64,000 nt of DNA from Nocardioides sp. (GTDB taxonomy: Bacteria > Actinomycetota > Actinomycetes > Propionibacteriales > Nocardioidaceae): positions 1 through 64,000 of the forward strand of contig NZ_JASBRN010000079.1 in NCBI RefSeq assembly GCF_030149505.1. Direction: 5' to 3'. This document shows, one piece after another, positions 26,487 to 35,379 of the stretch. The notes under the pieces are model-generated. The model did not search any database, had not been told where the DNA came from, and worked only from the letters and a program-made list of their open reading frames with translations. Each line of letters opens with the position of its first letter. Position 1 is the stretch's first letter. The position numbers were made by a program, and so were the translations under genes.

Positions 26487-26999
26487 TCAGGGACGGTCGC
26501 CGAAGGCCGCCTCACGCAGCCGGCCGAGCTCGGGGTCGGACTCCCCAGCCGCGCGACCGTCGGCCTCGATCGCGTCGAGCTGGCCGGCCCGGGCGGCGAG
26601 GTAGTCGACGTACGCCGCCCGCTCGCGCACGTGGGTGCGGTGCAGGCCGAGCACCTCGACGTCGCGGCAGCGGGCGAGCGCGGCGTCAATGCCGGGCCGC
26701 GCGCGCTCGGCAGCCCCGGACATGAGGTCCCACAGGCCGCTGCGCACCGCGAGGGAGGGCCGGATGTACTCCGCCATCGAGCCCAGCACCTGGTCGGCGC
26801 GGACGGCCGCGGCGTACGCCTGGTCACTGCAGGCTGCGAGGTCGCGGTCCTCGCGGCTGCGCGCCTGCTGGTCGACCCAGGCCAGGAGCAGCCCGACGAG
26901 GACGAGCACGCCGGCCACGACCAGCACCAGCCGGGTGCGCGGCTCGCGCCGCGGGCTGGGCTCCTCGACGGGCTCGGGGTCGGGCGCGGGGTCGTCCAC
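26487..26999 (-). CDS. Single-pass membrane protein of unknown function
   Basis: A 170-residue protein with an acidic, Pro-rich N-terminus (1-22), one transmembrane helix (about 30-48, LVLVVAGVLVLVGLLLAWV) and a helical extracytoplasmic part with two cysteines (CSDQAY and CRDVEV). I do not recognise a family. GTG 26999 lies 5 bp after the stop of the GNAT-TsaE gene and is likely cotranscribed. A 7-bp hairpin, AGCCGGC/GCCGGCT, sits over its stop codon (26472-26487). The gap 26282-26486 to mfd shows no gene. Confidence 0.65.
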   Translation of the reverse strand: MDDPAPDPEPVEEPSPRREPRTRLVLVVAGVLVLVGLLLAWVDQQARSREDRDLAACSDQAYAAAVRADQVLGSMAEYIRPSLAVRSGLWDLMSGAAERARPGIDAALARCRDVEVLGLHRTHVRERAAYVDYLAARAGQLDAIEADGRAAGESDPELGRLREAAFGDRP

Positions 27000-27004
27000 G
27001 GGCG

Positions 27005-28012
27005 CTACCCCAGCCCGCGGAAGGACAGCGCGTGCCAGCGCGGCCCGACGGGGGTGATCTCGACCCGGCGCGGGTCGAGGGAGGCGTCGGGACCGACCTC
27101 GGCCTCGCGGACGATCCGCACCTCCAGGCGCGACTCGGCCAGGCCCTCGGCGAGGTCCTCGCCCCACTCCACGACGGTGACGGCGTCCTCGAGCGAGGTG
27201 TCGAGGTCGAGGTCGTCGAGCTCCTCGAGGCCGTCGAGGCGGTAGGCGTCGACGTGCACCAGCTCGGGACCGCCGACGGTCGAGGGATGCACGCGCGCGA
27301 TGACGAAGGTCGGCGAGGTGACCTGCCCGCGCACGCCGAGCCCGGCGCCGAGGCCCTGCGTGAAGGTCGTCTTGCCCGCGCCGAGGTCGCCGGTCAGGAC
27401 GATCAGGTCCCCGCGGGTCAGCTGGCCGGCCAGCGAGCGGCCGATGCCGCGCATCGCCTCGGCCGTCGGGGCGTGGAAGACCGCGGTGCGCAGGGGCCGC
27501 CGCATCTCCACCAGCGGCGAGCGGCGGGAGATCTCCCGGAAGCCCTGCCGGTCCCAGAAGCGGATGGTCGCCGGCAGCTCCTCGCGCGCGACGACGGTGA
27601 GGTCGTCGGTGCCGGTGCCGGACTCCAGGACCGCGTCGACGGTGGCGTCGATGAGCGCACCGGCGATGCCGTGGCCCTGGTGGCCGGGGACGACGCCGAA
27701 GCGCCGGAGGTAGGTGGTGGAGCCGATCGGGTCGAGGACCAGCGTGCCCACGGGCTCGCCGTCGAGCTCGGCGAGGAGCCCGCCGCCGGCGGCCAGCTTG
27801 GCCGCGATCGACTCCTCGGTCTCGTCCAGCGCCGCGGGCCGCGGGTCCATGTCGGGCCGCGCCCCGAACGCCGCCTGCACCACCGACAGCACTGCCGCCG
27901 CGGACTCCGGCCCGATCCGGCGTACGACGACGCGCGGGCGCTCCCGGGCGCCGTCCTGCTCCGGGGTGTGGTCCGGGGCCTGCGCGTGAGCCCGCTCCCC
28001 CGCCTGCGTCAT
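27005..28012 (-). CDS. tsaE: GNAT acetyltransferase-TsaE fusion protein
   Basis: A 335-residue two-domain protein. Residues 25-170 form a GNAT domain with the acetyl-CoA loop FGVVPGHQGHGIAGALIDA and FWDRQGFREI near its end. Residues about 175-335 form TsaE, the ATPase of tRNA t6A37 synthesis, with Walker A GDLGAGKTTF (208-217), SPTF (233-236) and VDAYRL. Reading is continuous with no stop or shift. In many genomes tsaE, tsaB, rimI and tsaD are adjacent; here an acetyltransferase is fused directly, while tsaB and tsaD are absent from the window. ATG 28012 overlaps the hydrolase stop (ATGA). The acetyltransferase substrate is unknown. Confidence 0.88.
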   Translation of the reverse strand: MTQAGERAHAQAPDHTPEQDGARERPRVVVRRIGPESAAAVLSVVQAAFGARPDMDPRPAALDETEESIAAKLAAGGGLLAELDGEPVGTLVLDPIGSTTYLRRFGVVPGHQGHGIAGALIDATVDAVLESGTGTDDLTVVAREELPATIRFWDRQGFREISRRSPLVEMRRPLRTAVFHAPTAEAMRGIGRSLAGQLTRGDLIVLTGDLGAGKTTFTQGLGAGLGVRGQVTSPTFVIARVHPSTVGGPELVHVDAYRLDGLEELDDLDLDTSLEDAVTVVEWGEDLAEGLAESRLEVRIVREAEVGPDASLDPRRVEITPVGPRWHALSFRGLG

Positions 28013-29112
28013 CGGCGCGTCACCCGCTCGGCGGCCGCGGCGAGCAGCTGGTCGAGCGCGGCGTTGACCTGCTCGTGCCGCTCCATGATCACCATGTGCC
28101 CGGCGCCCTCGGCCTCCGTGAGGACCGAGCCCTCGATCCGGCTGTGCAGCTTGCGCGAGTGCCCGATCGAGGTCAGCCGGTCGGCGGTGCCGCCGATGAT
28201 GGCCGTCGGCACCTGGGCGAGGGTCTCGACGGCGTGGAACTTGTCGAGGCCGTGCAGGCTCGGGAAGAACTCCGAGAGCACCTCGAACGGGGTCTGGGAG
28301 AGCATCGAGTCGACGAAGCGGATGTAGGAGGCCGGCACGTCGTCGCCGAAGGCGAAGAGGTCGGTGAGGACCTCCGCCACGTGGGCGCCCATCCGGCGCA
28401 CGGCGTCGACGCCGCGGTGCCCGGGGCGCAGGGTCCGGATCGCCCGGGCGGTGAGCGGGCCGCCCAGCTTGGCGGGCGCCACCGGCAGCAGGATCCGACC
28501 GATGTCGAGGCCGCCCGCGGTCGTGGAGACCAGGCCGACGCCGACGATCTTGTCGCCGAACAGGTGCGGGCGCTGCTCGGCGAGCGCGACGATCGTCATG
28601 CCGCCCATGGAGTGGCCCACCACGACGACGGGACCGTCGGGGGCGACCTCCTCGATGACCTGCTCGAGGTCGAGGCCGAGCTGGTCGATGGTGGCGTGGT
28701 GGTGGTGGGCACGGCCGGAGCGCCCGTGCGAGCGCTGGTCGTAGAAGACGGTGCGGACCAGGCCGCGGTAGCCGGCGCGCTGGAAGTGCCAGCAGTCGAG
28801 GTTCAGGGCGTAGCCGTGCACGAAGACGACCGTCAGCTCCGGCCCCTTGTGCCGCGGGCCGTCGACCGGCTCCTCGCGCTCGTCGACCTCGACGTGCAGC
28901 GGGACGCCGTCGGGGGTGACGACTGTGCGGGGCGAGGACCGCAGGGACCCGAAGGGGCTGAGGTCGCCCGCGCCCGTGCGGGCGGCCACGACCCGGCGGC
29001 GGCGCGCCACCTCGAAGCCGGCGCCGAGCGCCAGCACCCCGACCGCCGCACCGGCGGCCTGCCACAGCCTTCCCCTGTCCTGGCCCCAGACCCAGCCCCT
29101 GCCCCGGCTCAC
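28009..29112 (-). CDS. Membrane-anchored alpha/beta hydrolase
   Basis: A 367-residue protein with an N-terminal hydrophobic helix (about 13-30) and an alpha/beta hydrolase fold. It shows VVFVHGYALN (oxyanion region), DQRSHGRSG, VVVGHSMGGMTIVAL with the nucleophile Ser, TADRL near the Asp position, and GAGHMVIMERHE with the catalytic His. This gene is regularly found between alr and tsaE in actinobacteria; its substrate is not established. The GTG start overlaps the alr stop (GTGA), and its own stop overlaps the tsaE fusion (ATGA), so alr-hydrolase-tsaE are tightly coupled. Confidence 0.88.
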   Translation of the reverse strand: MSRGRGWVWGQDRGRLWQAAGAAVGVLALGAGFEVARRRRVVAARTGAGDLSPFGSLRSSPRTVVTPDGVPLHVEVDEREEPVDGPRHKGPELTVVFVHGYALNLDCWHFQRAGYRGLVRTVFYDQRSHGRSGRAHHHHATIDQLGLDLEQVIEEVAPDGPVVVVGHSMGGMTIVALAEQRPHLFGDKIVGVGLVSTTAGGLDIGRILLPVAPAKLGGPLTARAIRTLRPGHRGVDAVRRMGAHVAEVLTDLFAFGDDVPASYIRFVDSMLSQTPFEVLSEFFPSLHGLDKFHAVETLAQVPTAIIGGTADRLTSIGHSRKLHSRIEGSVLTEAEGAGHMVIMERHEQVNAALDQLLAAAAERVTRR

Positions 29113-30254
29113 GTGTCCTCCTGCTCGTGCTGCTCGCCGACCCAGCGCCGCACGAAGCGACCGCCGACCCGGGTCACGATCTCGTAGCTGATGGTCTCGC
29201 ACGCCTCGGCCCAGTCCTGCGCGGTGGGGTGCGGGGCGGCGCCGAACAGCACCACCTCGTCGCCGGCCCGCGCGTGGTCGGGCACCTCCGCGACGACCTG
29301 GTCCATGCAGACGCGACCCCGCAGCGGCGCGCGCACGCCCGCCACCGAGACCTCGGCGCGGTTGCCGGCGTGTCGCGGGACCCCGTCGCCGTAGCCCACC
29401 GGCACCAGCCCCAGGGTCGTGGGCCGCTCTGCGGTCCAGGTGTGCCCGTAGGACACCCCGGCCCCCGGCTCGACCCGCTTGACCATCGCGAGACTCGCGC
29501 GCGCCGTCATGGCGGGGCGCAGGTCCAAGGCGGGGCCGTGGCCGGGAGCGGGGTGCAGGCCGTACGCCGCGAGGCCGACGCGCACGAGGTCGTGGTGGGT
29601 GCCGGGGTGCAGGATCGCGCCAGCGGAGTTGGCCAGGTGCCGCACCTCGGGGCGCAGCCCTGCGTCGGCCGCCTGCGCCAGCGCGAGCTCGAACGCCGCC
29701 TGCTGGGCAGCCGTCGCCGGGTGACCGGGCTCGTCCGCGCACGCGAGGTGCGACCAGAGCCCGGTCACGGCCCAGAGACCCTCGACCTCCCCGCGCCGGG
29801 CGGCCGCGACCAGCCCCGGCCAGTCCGCCGGGAGGCAGCCGTTGCGGTGCAGGCCGGTGTCGACCTTGAGCTGGAGGCGGGCGGGGGTCCCGCAGCGTCG
29901 TACGGCGTCCGCGACGGCGGCCAGGCCGTCCTCGTCGTGCGCGGTGACGTCGATCCCCGCGGCGACCGCCTCGGCCAGACCGGCCTCACCGGGCACCGAC
30001 AGCCAGGTCAGGATGCGCCCGGTGTCACCGGCCTCCCGCAGCGCCAGCGCCTCAGGGAGCGTGGCGGCGCCCAGCCACTGGGCGCCGGCCTCCCGCGCGG
30101 CCCGGGCGACCGGGAGCATGCCGTGGCCGTAGCCGTCGGCCTTCACCACCACCATCACGGCGGTCCCGGTGTGGGCCGCCAGTGCGCGCACGTTGTGTCG
30201 GACCGCCGCCAGGTCGACGACGATCTCCGCACGCACCGCCGGCTCGGGGGACAT
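29109..30254 (-). CDS. alr: Alanine racemase
   Basis: A 381-residue PLP enzyme that interconverts L- and D-alanine for peptidoglycan. K38 in VVVKADGYGHG binds PLP. The second catalytic base Tyr is in GVSYGHTWTA, and RVCMDQVVAEV is typical of the C-terminal domain. ATG 30254 is preferred because GGGAGG lies 9 nt upstream; the other ATG at 30263 would abut that site. It heads the alr-hydrolase-tsaE operon and follows nnr on the same strand. Confidence 0.95.
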   Translation of the reverse strand: MSPEPAVRAEIVVDLAAVRHNVRALAAHTGTAVMVVVKADGYGHGMLPVARAAREAGAQWLGAATLPEALALREAGDTGRILTWLSVPGEAGLAEAVAAGIDVTAHDEDGLAAVADAVRRCGTPARLQLKVDTGLHRNGCLPADWPGLVAAARRGEVEGLWAVTGLWSHLACADEPGHPATAAQQAAFELALAQAADAGLRPEVRHLANSAGAILHPGTHHDLVRVGLAAYGLHPAPGHGPALDLRPAMTARASLAMVKRVEPGAGVSYGHTWTAERPTTLGLVPVGYGDGVPRHAGNRAEVSVAGVRAPLRGRVCMDQVVAEVPDHARAGDEVVLFGAAPHPTAQDWAEACETISYEIVTRVGGRFVRRWVGEQHEQEDT

Positions 30255-30327
30255 CGTCGCCATCCTCCCACCCCCTCGTCCCACCCCCGGGTCGACCCGC
30301 GCCCGGCTGCGCTGCGACCGGGGACCC

Positions 30328-31728
30328 TCAGGGCCTGGCGGCGAGCAGGTCCCGCACGACCGCCGCGACCCCGCCCGCCACCTGCCCCGCGACGATCGGA
30401 CCACCCTCGGCGACCAGTGTCGCGGCGGCGCCGTGCAGCCAGGACCCCACCGAGGCCGCGTCCCACGGGTCCAGCCCGGTGGCGAGCACCGCACCGATGA
30501 CCCCGCCGAGCACGTCACCGGCTCCGGCGGTCCCGAGCCACGGCGTGCCCGTGGTCGTGACCCGGGTGCGACCGTCGGGACGGGTCACGAGCGTGTGCCG
30601 TCCCTTGAGGACGACGACGCAACCCCAGCGCTCCGCCGCCAACCGGGCGTGGTGCAGCTGGCGCGCCTCCACCTCGGCGCGGTCCACCTCCAGCATCGCG
30701 GCCAGCTCGCCGGCGTGCGGCGTCAGGACCAGGTCGGGGCGGCCCCGGTCGGGGTCGAGGTGGGCGAGCGCGTCGGCGTCCACGACGGTGGGTACGCCGT
30801 CGGCCAGTGCCGCCGACAGCTCCTCCCCCGCGGCGTCACCGCCCCCGGACCCGACCACCCAGGCCTGGACCCGTCCGGCCCCGACGACCTCGGGGTGCGC
30901 CTCGCGGACCCGGTCCGCGACCGCGGTGTCACCCACGTACCGGACCATCCCGGCCAGCCCGCACGCGGCGCCGGCGACGGAGAGCAGGCCTGCTCCCGGG
31001 TACGTCGCGCTGCCGGCCCGCACCCCGACGACGCCGCGGGTGTACTTGTGGTCATCCGGTCCCGGCGGGCGCAGCAGCGCCGCGACGTCCGCGGGCCGCA
31101 GGCTCTCGACCGGCGCGGCCGGCAGGTCCGGGTCGAGGCCGATGTCGACCAGGTGCACGGTGCCGCACGCCTGGGCCGCGGGGTCGACGAGGTGGCACGG
31201 CTTGTGAGTGCCGAACGTGACGGTGAGCGAGGCGCGGACGTGCGGCCCGGGCGTCTCGCCCGTGTCGACGTCCACGCCGCTGGGCGTGTCGACCGCGACG
31301 ACCGGCACGCCCTCGACCAGCGCCAGTGCCCGCACGGCCTCCTCGCGCAGCCCCGGCTTGCCGCCGATCCCCACGACGCCGTCGACCACCACGTCCGGGC
31401 GCTCGCGCAGCACCCGCGGCGCACCGGTCCGCCCACCGGCGGCCGCGAGTGCCGCCAGCCCGCCCTCGTGCGCCGACCCGCTGACCAGCCACGCCTCGAC
31501 ACCGGCTCCGCGGCGGGCCAGCCAGGCGCCGGCGTACAACGCGTCGCCGCCGTTGTCGCCCGAACCCACCAGCAGCAGCACCCGCCGGCCGTACGCCGAG
31601 CCCAGCAGGTCCGCCACCGCGACCCCCAGCCCGTGGGCCGCGCGCTGCATCAGCGTGCCCTCCGGCAGCCGCGCCATCAGCGCCGCCTCCGCCGCCCGCA
31701 CCTGCTCGACCGTGTGCGCCCGCCTCAT
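30328..31728 (-). CDS. nnr: Bifunctional NAD(P)H-hydrate epimerase / ADP-dependent dehydratase
   Basis: A 466-residue metabolite-repair enzyme that restores NAD(P)H from its hydrates. The N-terminal YjeF_N epimerase (about 1-210) has VGSGDNGGDALYAGAWL and the VAVDTPSGVDVDTGE motif. The C-terminal ribokinase-like dehydratase (about 225-466) has LVLTPHAGELAAML and NnrD glycine motif GTPWLGTAGAGDVLGGVIGA. ATG 31728 follows TAGGGT with a 6-nt gap, so it is probably leaderless. Position between alr and acpS matches other actinobacteria, apart from the inserted plus-strand gene. Confidence 0.94.
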   Translation of the reverse strand: MRRAHTVEQVRAAEAALMARLPEGTLMQRAAHGLGVAVADLLGSAYGRRVLLLVGSGDNGGDALYAGAWLARRGAGVEAWLVSGSAHEGGLAALAAAGGRTGAPRVLRERPDVVVDGVVGIGGKPGLREEAVRALALVEGVPVVAVDTPSGVDVDTGETPGPHVRASLTVTFGTHKPCHLVDPAAQACGTVHLVDIGLDPDLPAAPVESLRPADVAALLRPPGPDDHKYTRGVVGVRAGSATYPGAGLLSVAGAACGLAGMVRYVGDTAVADRVREAHPEVVGAGRVQAWVVGSGGGDAAGEELSAALADGVPTVVDADALAHLDPDRGRPDLVLTPHAGELAAMLEVDRAEVEARQLHHARLAAERWGCVVVLKGRHTLVTRPDGRTRVTTTGTPWLGTAGAGDVLGGVIGAVLATGLDPWDAASVGSWLHGAAATLVAEGGPIVAGQVAGGVAAVVRDLLAARP

Positions 31729-31763
31729 GCGTCGACCCTAGACGCCACCGTCCTCCGGCTGCC

Positions 31764-31861
31764 CGGGTCGAGGCCGGGATCGAGGCCCGGGTCGAGGCCC
31801 GGGTCGAGGCCCGAGGACGCGCCCCACCGCGTGCTCAGGCCTCGACCCACACCTCGACTCG
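31764..31861. repeat. Family B repeat between nnr and the AbiEi-like gene
   Basis: Four GTCGAGGC/ATCGAGGC iterons run into the core GACGCGCCCCACCGCGTG, then CAGGCCTCGACC and CACCTCGACTC arms. The two flanks are inverted copies of the same phrase. It fills most of the 155-bp divergent gap and would overlap the promoters of both genes. Confidence 0.7.
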
Positions 31862-31883
31862 GGCGGACACGCAAGACAGCCAG

Positions 31884-32876
31884 GTGCCTGTGGAGAGACG
31901 TTCGACCGGCCGGCTCATCTGGACCACCCTGCTCCGCATGGACCTCGAGGAGCTGGCAGCGCGACAGCACGGCATGCTCGCGCGGCGGCAGCTCCTGACC
32001 TTCGGCATCGACGCGGACCGGGTCCGCAACCAGGTGCAGGCCCGCCGCTGGGCCCATCGCTCGTCGCGGGTCGTCAGCACCTTCACGGGCGGGATGGACG
32101 CGCAGCAGCGACGCTGGCTCGGAGTCCTCCACGCAGGGCCCAGCGCCATGGTCGGGTCCCTGACCGCGGCACGCGACCTCGGCCTGCGCGGATGGGACCG
32201 CGACGACGTGACGATCTGGGTCACCGACCCCCTCCACGACGAGCCCGTCGACGGCATCCGGTTCTTCCGCACGCGTCGCCCCCTCGACCTGCTCCAGGCG
32301 CCGGGCGACCCCCCGACCGCCAGGTTGGAGCCCGCCCTCCTGCTGTGGGGCGCCTACGAGGCGCCGTGGCGGCACGCGTTCGGCTGTCTCGCCGCCGCGG
32401 TCCAGCAGGGTCGTACGACGCCGGAGCGACTGCTGCAGTGGGTCGACCAGCTGCGGCCGCTCCGCCGTGCGGCACACTTCCGCGCCGCGGTGGCAGAGAT
32501 CGCCGGCGGTGTCCGCTCCGTGAGCGAGGCGGACGTGGCCCGGATGTGTCGACTCGGAGGTCTGCAGCTGCCGCGTCGCCAGCAACCTCGGCTGGACTCC
32601 CGTGGCCAGCAGCGCTACACCGACTGCGAGTGGGACGTACCTGTCGACGAGGTGGTGGTGCTCGAGGTGGAGGGCACGTTCCACATGGACGTCCAGCACT
32701 GGGCAGCGGACAAGAAGCGGGCGCGCCGGCTGACGACGCGCGGCCGTCACGTCGTCAGCTGCACGGCGTGGGAGCTGCGTCATGAGCCGGAGCAGCTCGC
32801 CCAGGACCTGGCCCGGCTCGGGGTCCCCACCGTCCCCGGTCGAGGTGCGAGTCGTGGTCCGGATCGCGCGGCCTAG
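31884..32876 (+). CDS. AbiEi-like N-terminal domain fused to a DUF559/Vsr-like domain
   Basis: A protein of up to 330 residues. The N-terminus (about 19-60, DLEELAARQHGMLARRQLLT) is the winged-helix 'AbiEi antitoxin N-terminal' type. The C-terminus (about 255-315) has EVEGTFHMDV, then WAADKKRARRL and TRGRHVVSCTAWEL, matching the D...K/R pattern of DUF559/Vsr-like nuclease-fold proteins. No AbiEii toxin gene accompanies it. This architecture is common and multicopy in Nocardioides-like genomes; function is unproven. Starts GTG 31884, GTG 31890 and ATG 31938 are possible. The last dozen or so codons lie within a family B repeat (32837 onward). Confidence 0.75.
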   Translation: MPVERRSTGRLIWTTLLRMDLEELAARQHGMLARRQLLTFGIDADRVRNQVQARRWAHRSSRVVSTFTGGMDAQQRRWLGVLHAGPSAMVGSLTAARDLGLRGWDRDDVTIWVTDPLHDEPVDGIRFFRTRRPLDLLQAPGDPPTARLEPALLLWGAYEAPWRHAFGCLAAAVQQGRTTPERLLQWVDQLRPLRRAAHFRAAVAEIAGGVRSVSEADVARMCRLGGLQLPRRQQPRLDSRGQQRYTDCEWDVPVDEVVVLEVEGTFHMDVQHWAADKKRARRLTTRGRHVVSCTAWELRHEPEQLAQDLARLGVPTVPGRGASRGPDRAA

Positions 32877-32935
32877 CGCGTCCTCGGGCCTCGACTCAGG
32901 CCTCGACCCGCACCTCGACTCAGGCCTCGACCCCG
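32837..32935. repeat. Family B repeat overlapping the 3' end of the AbiEi-like gene
   Basis: CCGGTCGAGGTGCGAGTCGTGG, core CGCGCGGCCTAGCGCG, then CCTCGGGCCTCGACTCAGGC and further CCTCGACCCGCACCTCGACTC iterons. The left arm is translated as the protein tail (GRGASRGPDRAA), and the TAG stop lies in the core. Confidence 0.7.
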
Positions 32936-32966
32936 GCTCCGCCCAGTGAGGGGCACACCTGGTCGA

Positions 32967-33320
32967 TCAGGCCTCGAGCACCACCACGGCCGAGGCGATC
33001 CCCGCATCGTGGGACAGCGACACGTGGACCGAGGTGGCCCCGACCGCCTCGACCTGGGCAGCGACGGTGCCGCGCAGCTCGAAGCGGGGTCGGCCGGAGG
33101 ACTCGGAGACGATCTCGGCGTCGTGCCACGACATGCCGTTCGGGGCACCCAGCGCCTTGGCCAGGGCCTCCTTGGCGGCGAACCGAGCAGCCAGGGAGGC
33201 GAGCGGCCGGGTCGCCTCGCTCTCGGTGAAGAGACGGTCGCGCAGCCCGGGGGTGCGCTCGAGCGACAGCCCGAAGCGCTCGATGTCGCACACGTCGATG
33301 CCGACGCCGATGACGGGCAC
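32967..33320 (-). CDS. acpS: Holo-[acyl-carrier-protein] synthase
   Basis: A 117-residue phosphopantetheinyl transferase that activates acyl carrier protein. [12 protein letters not shown] (D9 region) and [13 protein letters not shown] supply the metal and CoA ligands, and VHVSLSHD is the usual third motif. GTG 33320 is chosen because GAGAGGAG lies five bases upstream; the in-frame GTG at 33326 would be too close to that site. It is the gene after glmS on the same strand (50 bp). Confidence 0.93.
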   Translation of the reverse strand: MPVIGVGIDVCDIERFGLSLERTPGLRDRLFTESEATRPLASLAARFAAKEALAKALGAPNGMSWHDAEIVSESSGRPRFELRGTVAAQVEAVGATSVHVSLSHDAGIASAVVVLEA

Positions 33321-33370
33321 GCTCACTCCTCTCGCCCGGCTCCACGACGTCGTACGCCGTGGGCCGATCC

Positions 33371-35230
33371 CTACTCGACGGTGACGGACTTGGCGAGGTT
33401 GCGGGGCTGGTCGACGTCGTGGCCCTTGGCGGTGGCGAGCTCGCAGGCGAACAGCTGCAGGGGTACGACGGCGAGCAGGGGCTGGAGCAGGACCGGGACG
33501 CGGGGCAGCTCGATGACGGTGTCGGCGATCGCCGCGACCGCGGTGTCGCCCTCTTCCGCCAGGCAGATGGTGCGGGCGCCCCGGGCCTTGACCTCCTGGA
33601 TCGCCGACAGCATCTTGGCGTGGAGCTGGTCGCGGCCCCGCGGCGGGACGACGCACAGCACGGGCTGGCCGGTGTCGATCAGGGCGATGGGGCCGTGCTT
33701 GAGCTCGCCGCCGGCGAATCCCTCGGCGTGGATGTAGGCCAGCTCCTTGAGCTTCAACGCCCCCTCGAGCGCGACCGGGTAGCCGGCATGGCGGCCCAGG
33801 AACAGCACCGTGGGATCGTCGACGTGCGCACGGGCCAGCTCGTAGACGGTCTCGGCACGGGACAGGACGGTCTCGATGTGGGCGGGGATGGCCTCGAGCT
33901 GGTGGAGCACGTCGGCGATCTCGTCGCCGTACCGGGTGCCCTTGACCTGCGCGAGGTAGAGCGCGAGCAGGTAGCAGGCCACCAGCTGGGTCACGAACCC
34001 CTTGGTCGAGGCGACCCCGATCTCGGGCCCGGCGTGGGTGTAGATCACCGCATCGGACTCGCGCGGGATGGTCGAGCCGTTGGTGTTGCAGATCGCCAGC
34101 ACCTTCGAGCGCTGGGTGCGTGCGTGGCGGATCGCCTGCAGGGTGTCGGCGGTCTCCCCGGACTGCGAGATCGCCACCACCAGCGTGGAGTAGTCCAGGA
34201 TCGGGTCGCGGTAGCGGAACTCGCTGGACAGCTCGACCTCGACCGGGATCCGGCACCAGTGCTCGATGGCGTACTTGGCCACCATCCCGGCGTAGAACGA
34301 CGTCCCCGCCGCGATGATGATGATCTTGTCGATGTCGCGCAGCTCCTGGTCCGACAGGCGCATCTCGTCCAGCTGCAACGCACCGGTCCTGGTCCGCCGG
34401 CCCAGCAGCGAGTCGGCCACCGCGTGGGGCTGCTCGAAGATCTCCTTGCGCATGAACCAGTCGTGACCGTCCTTCTCCGCCGCCGACAGGTCCCAGTCCA
34501 CGTGGTAGGCCTTCGGGGTCACCAGGTTGCCCTCGAAGTCGGTCACCTCCACCGCCTCGCGGGTGATCGTGACGACCTGGTCCTGACCCAGCTCCAAGGC
34601 CTCGCGGGTGTGCTCGATGAACGCCGCGACGTCGGAGCCCAGGAAGTTCTCCCCCTCGCCCACACCCACCACCAACGGTGAGTTCCGCCGCGCCGCCACG
34701 ACCCGGTCCGGGTCCTGGCCGTCGACCGCGACCAGGGTGAAGGCGCCCTCCAGCACCTGGCACACCCGCTGCATCGCCACCGTCAGGTCCACCCCCGACT
34801 CCACCTGCAGCTCCAGCAGGTGCGCCGCCACCTCGGTGTCGGTCTCGGAGGACAGCTGGTGGTCGTCGGCCTCCAGCCGGGCACGCAGGTCGTCGAAGTT
34901 CTCGATGATCCCGTTGTGCACCACCGCCACCCGACGCCGGTTGCCCAGGTGCGGGTGCGCATTGACGTCGTTCGGGGCGCCGTGGGTGGCCCATCGCGTG
35001 TGGCCGATCCCGATCGTCACCTCGGGCAGCGGCTCCTCGCCGATCAGCTTCTCGAGGTTCGCGAGCTTGCCGGCGCGCTTGCGCCACTCCACCCGGCCCG
35101 CGCCGCCGGGACCAGCAGCCACCAGCGCGACCCCCGCGGAGTCGTACCCGCGGTACTCCAGCCGGCGCAACCCCTCCACCACCACGTCCTGGGCAGAGCG
35201 GTGACCGACGTACCCGACGATGCCGCACAT
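33371..35230 (-). CDS. glmS: Glutamine-fructose-6-phosphate aminotransferase (isomerizing)
   Basis: A 619-residue enzyme making glucosamine-6-phosphate, the first amino-sugar step to UDP-GlcNAc. The N-terminal Ntn glutaminase starts [10 protein letters not shown] with C2 as nucleophile, and HTRWATHG and NGIIENF follow. The C-terminal isomerase half has two SIS domains with [18 protein letters not shown] and [19 protein letters not shown]. It ends in LAKSVTVE, the expected C-tail. ATG 35230 follows TAGACT with an 8-nt gap, so the transcript may be leaderless, leaving no room for a glmS ribozyme. Confidence 0.96.
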   Translation of the reverse strand: MCGIVGYVGHRSAQDVVVEGLRRLEYRGYDSAGVALVAAGPGGAGRVEWRKRAGKLANLEKLIGEEPLPEVTIGIGHTRWATHGAPNDVNAHPHLGNRRRVAVVHNGIIENFDDLRARLEADDHQLSSETDTEVAAHLLELQVESGVDLTVAMQRVCQVLEGAFTLVAVDGQDPDRVVAARRNSPLVVGVGEGENFLGSDVAAFIEHTREALELGQDQVVTITREAVEVTDFEGNLVTPKAYHVDWDLSAAEKDGHDWFMRKEIFEQPHAVADSLLGRRTRTGALQLDEMRLSDQELRDIDKIIIIAAGTSFYAGMVAKYAIEHWCRIPVEVELSSEFRYRDPILDYSTLVVAISQSGETADTLQAIRHARTQRSKVLAICNTNGSTIPRESDAVIYTHAGPEIGVASTKGFVTQLVACYLLALYLAQVKGTRYGDEIADVLHQLEAIPAHIETVLSRAETVYELARAHVDDPTVLFLGRHAGYPVALEGALKLKELAYIHAEGFAGGELKHGPIALIDTGQPVLCVVPPRGRDQLHAKMLSAIQEVKARGARTICLAEEGDTAVAAIADTVIELPRVPVLLQPLLAVVPLQLFACELATAKGHDVDQPRNLAKSVTVE

Positions 35231-35379
35231 GGGCCAGGAGTCTAAGCCCGGTTCGACCCGAACCCCGCCGTCGCGAGCGTCACGGGGCAGCGCGTGACGG
35301 TGGGCCGACGGACCAGGCCGACGGACCAGGCAGCGGGCCGGTCCTCTCCCCCGCGCCGCGTCCTGCCAGACTGGCGCGC
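35231..35379. promoter_or_regulatory. Divergent promoter region of glmS and coaA
   Basis: The minus strand has TAGACT at 35244-35239, 8 nt before glmS. The plus strand has CAGACT at 35367-35372, 7 nt before coaA. Between them lie an inverted repeat CGTCACG...CGTGACG (about 35278-35299) and a tandem 13-bp repeat GCCGACGGACCAG (about 35304-35330). The inverted repeat could bind a regulator. Confidence 0.45.

Noticed and set aside
23111..26725. A 1204-codon open frame opposite mfd
   Set aside because: It is an antisense shadow; no domain, low-complexity composition, and mfd motifs are intact on the minus strand.
26282..26827. Longer N-terminus for Mfd (start near 26827)
   Set aside because: The upstream in-frame sequence is Arg/Pro/Thr-rich and unlike Mfd; ATG 26281 has a good ribosome site and a standard N-terminal sequence.
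35231..35379. glmS ribozyme/riboswitch
   Set aside because: The gap shows a -10 box 8 nt before the start and no ribozyme-like core; glmS ribozymes are mainly a Firmicutes feature.
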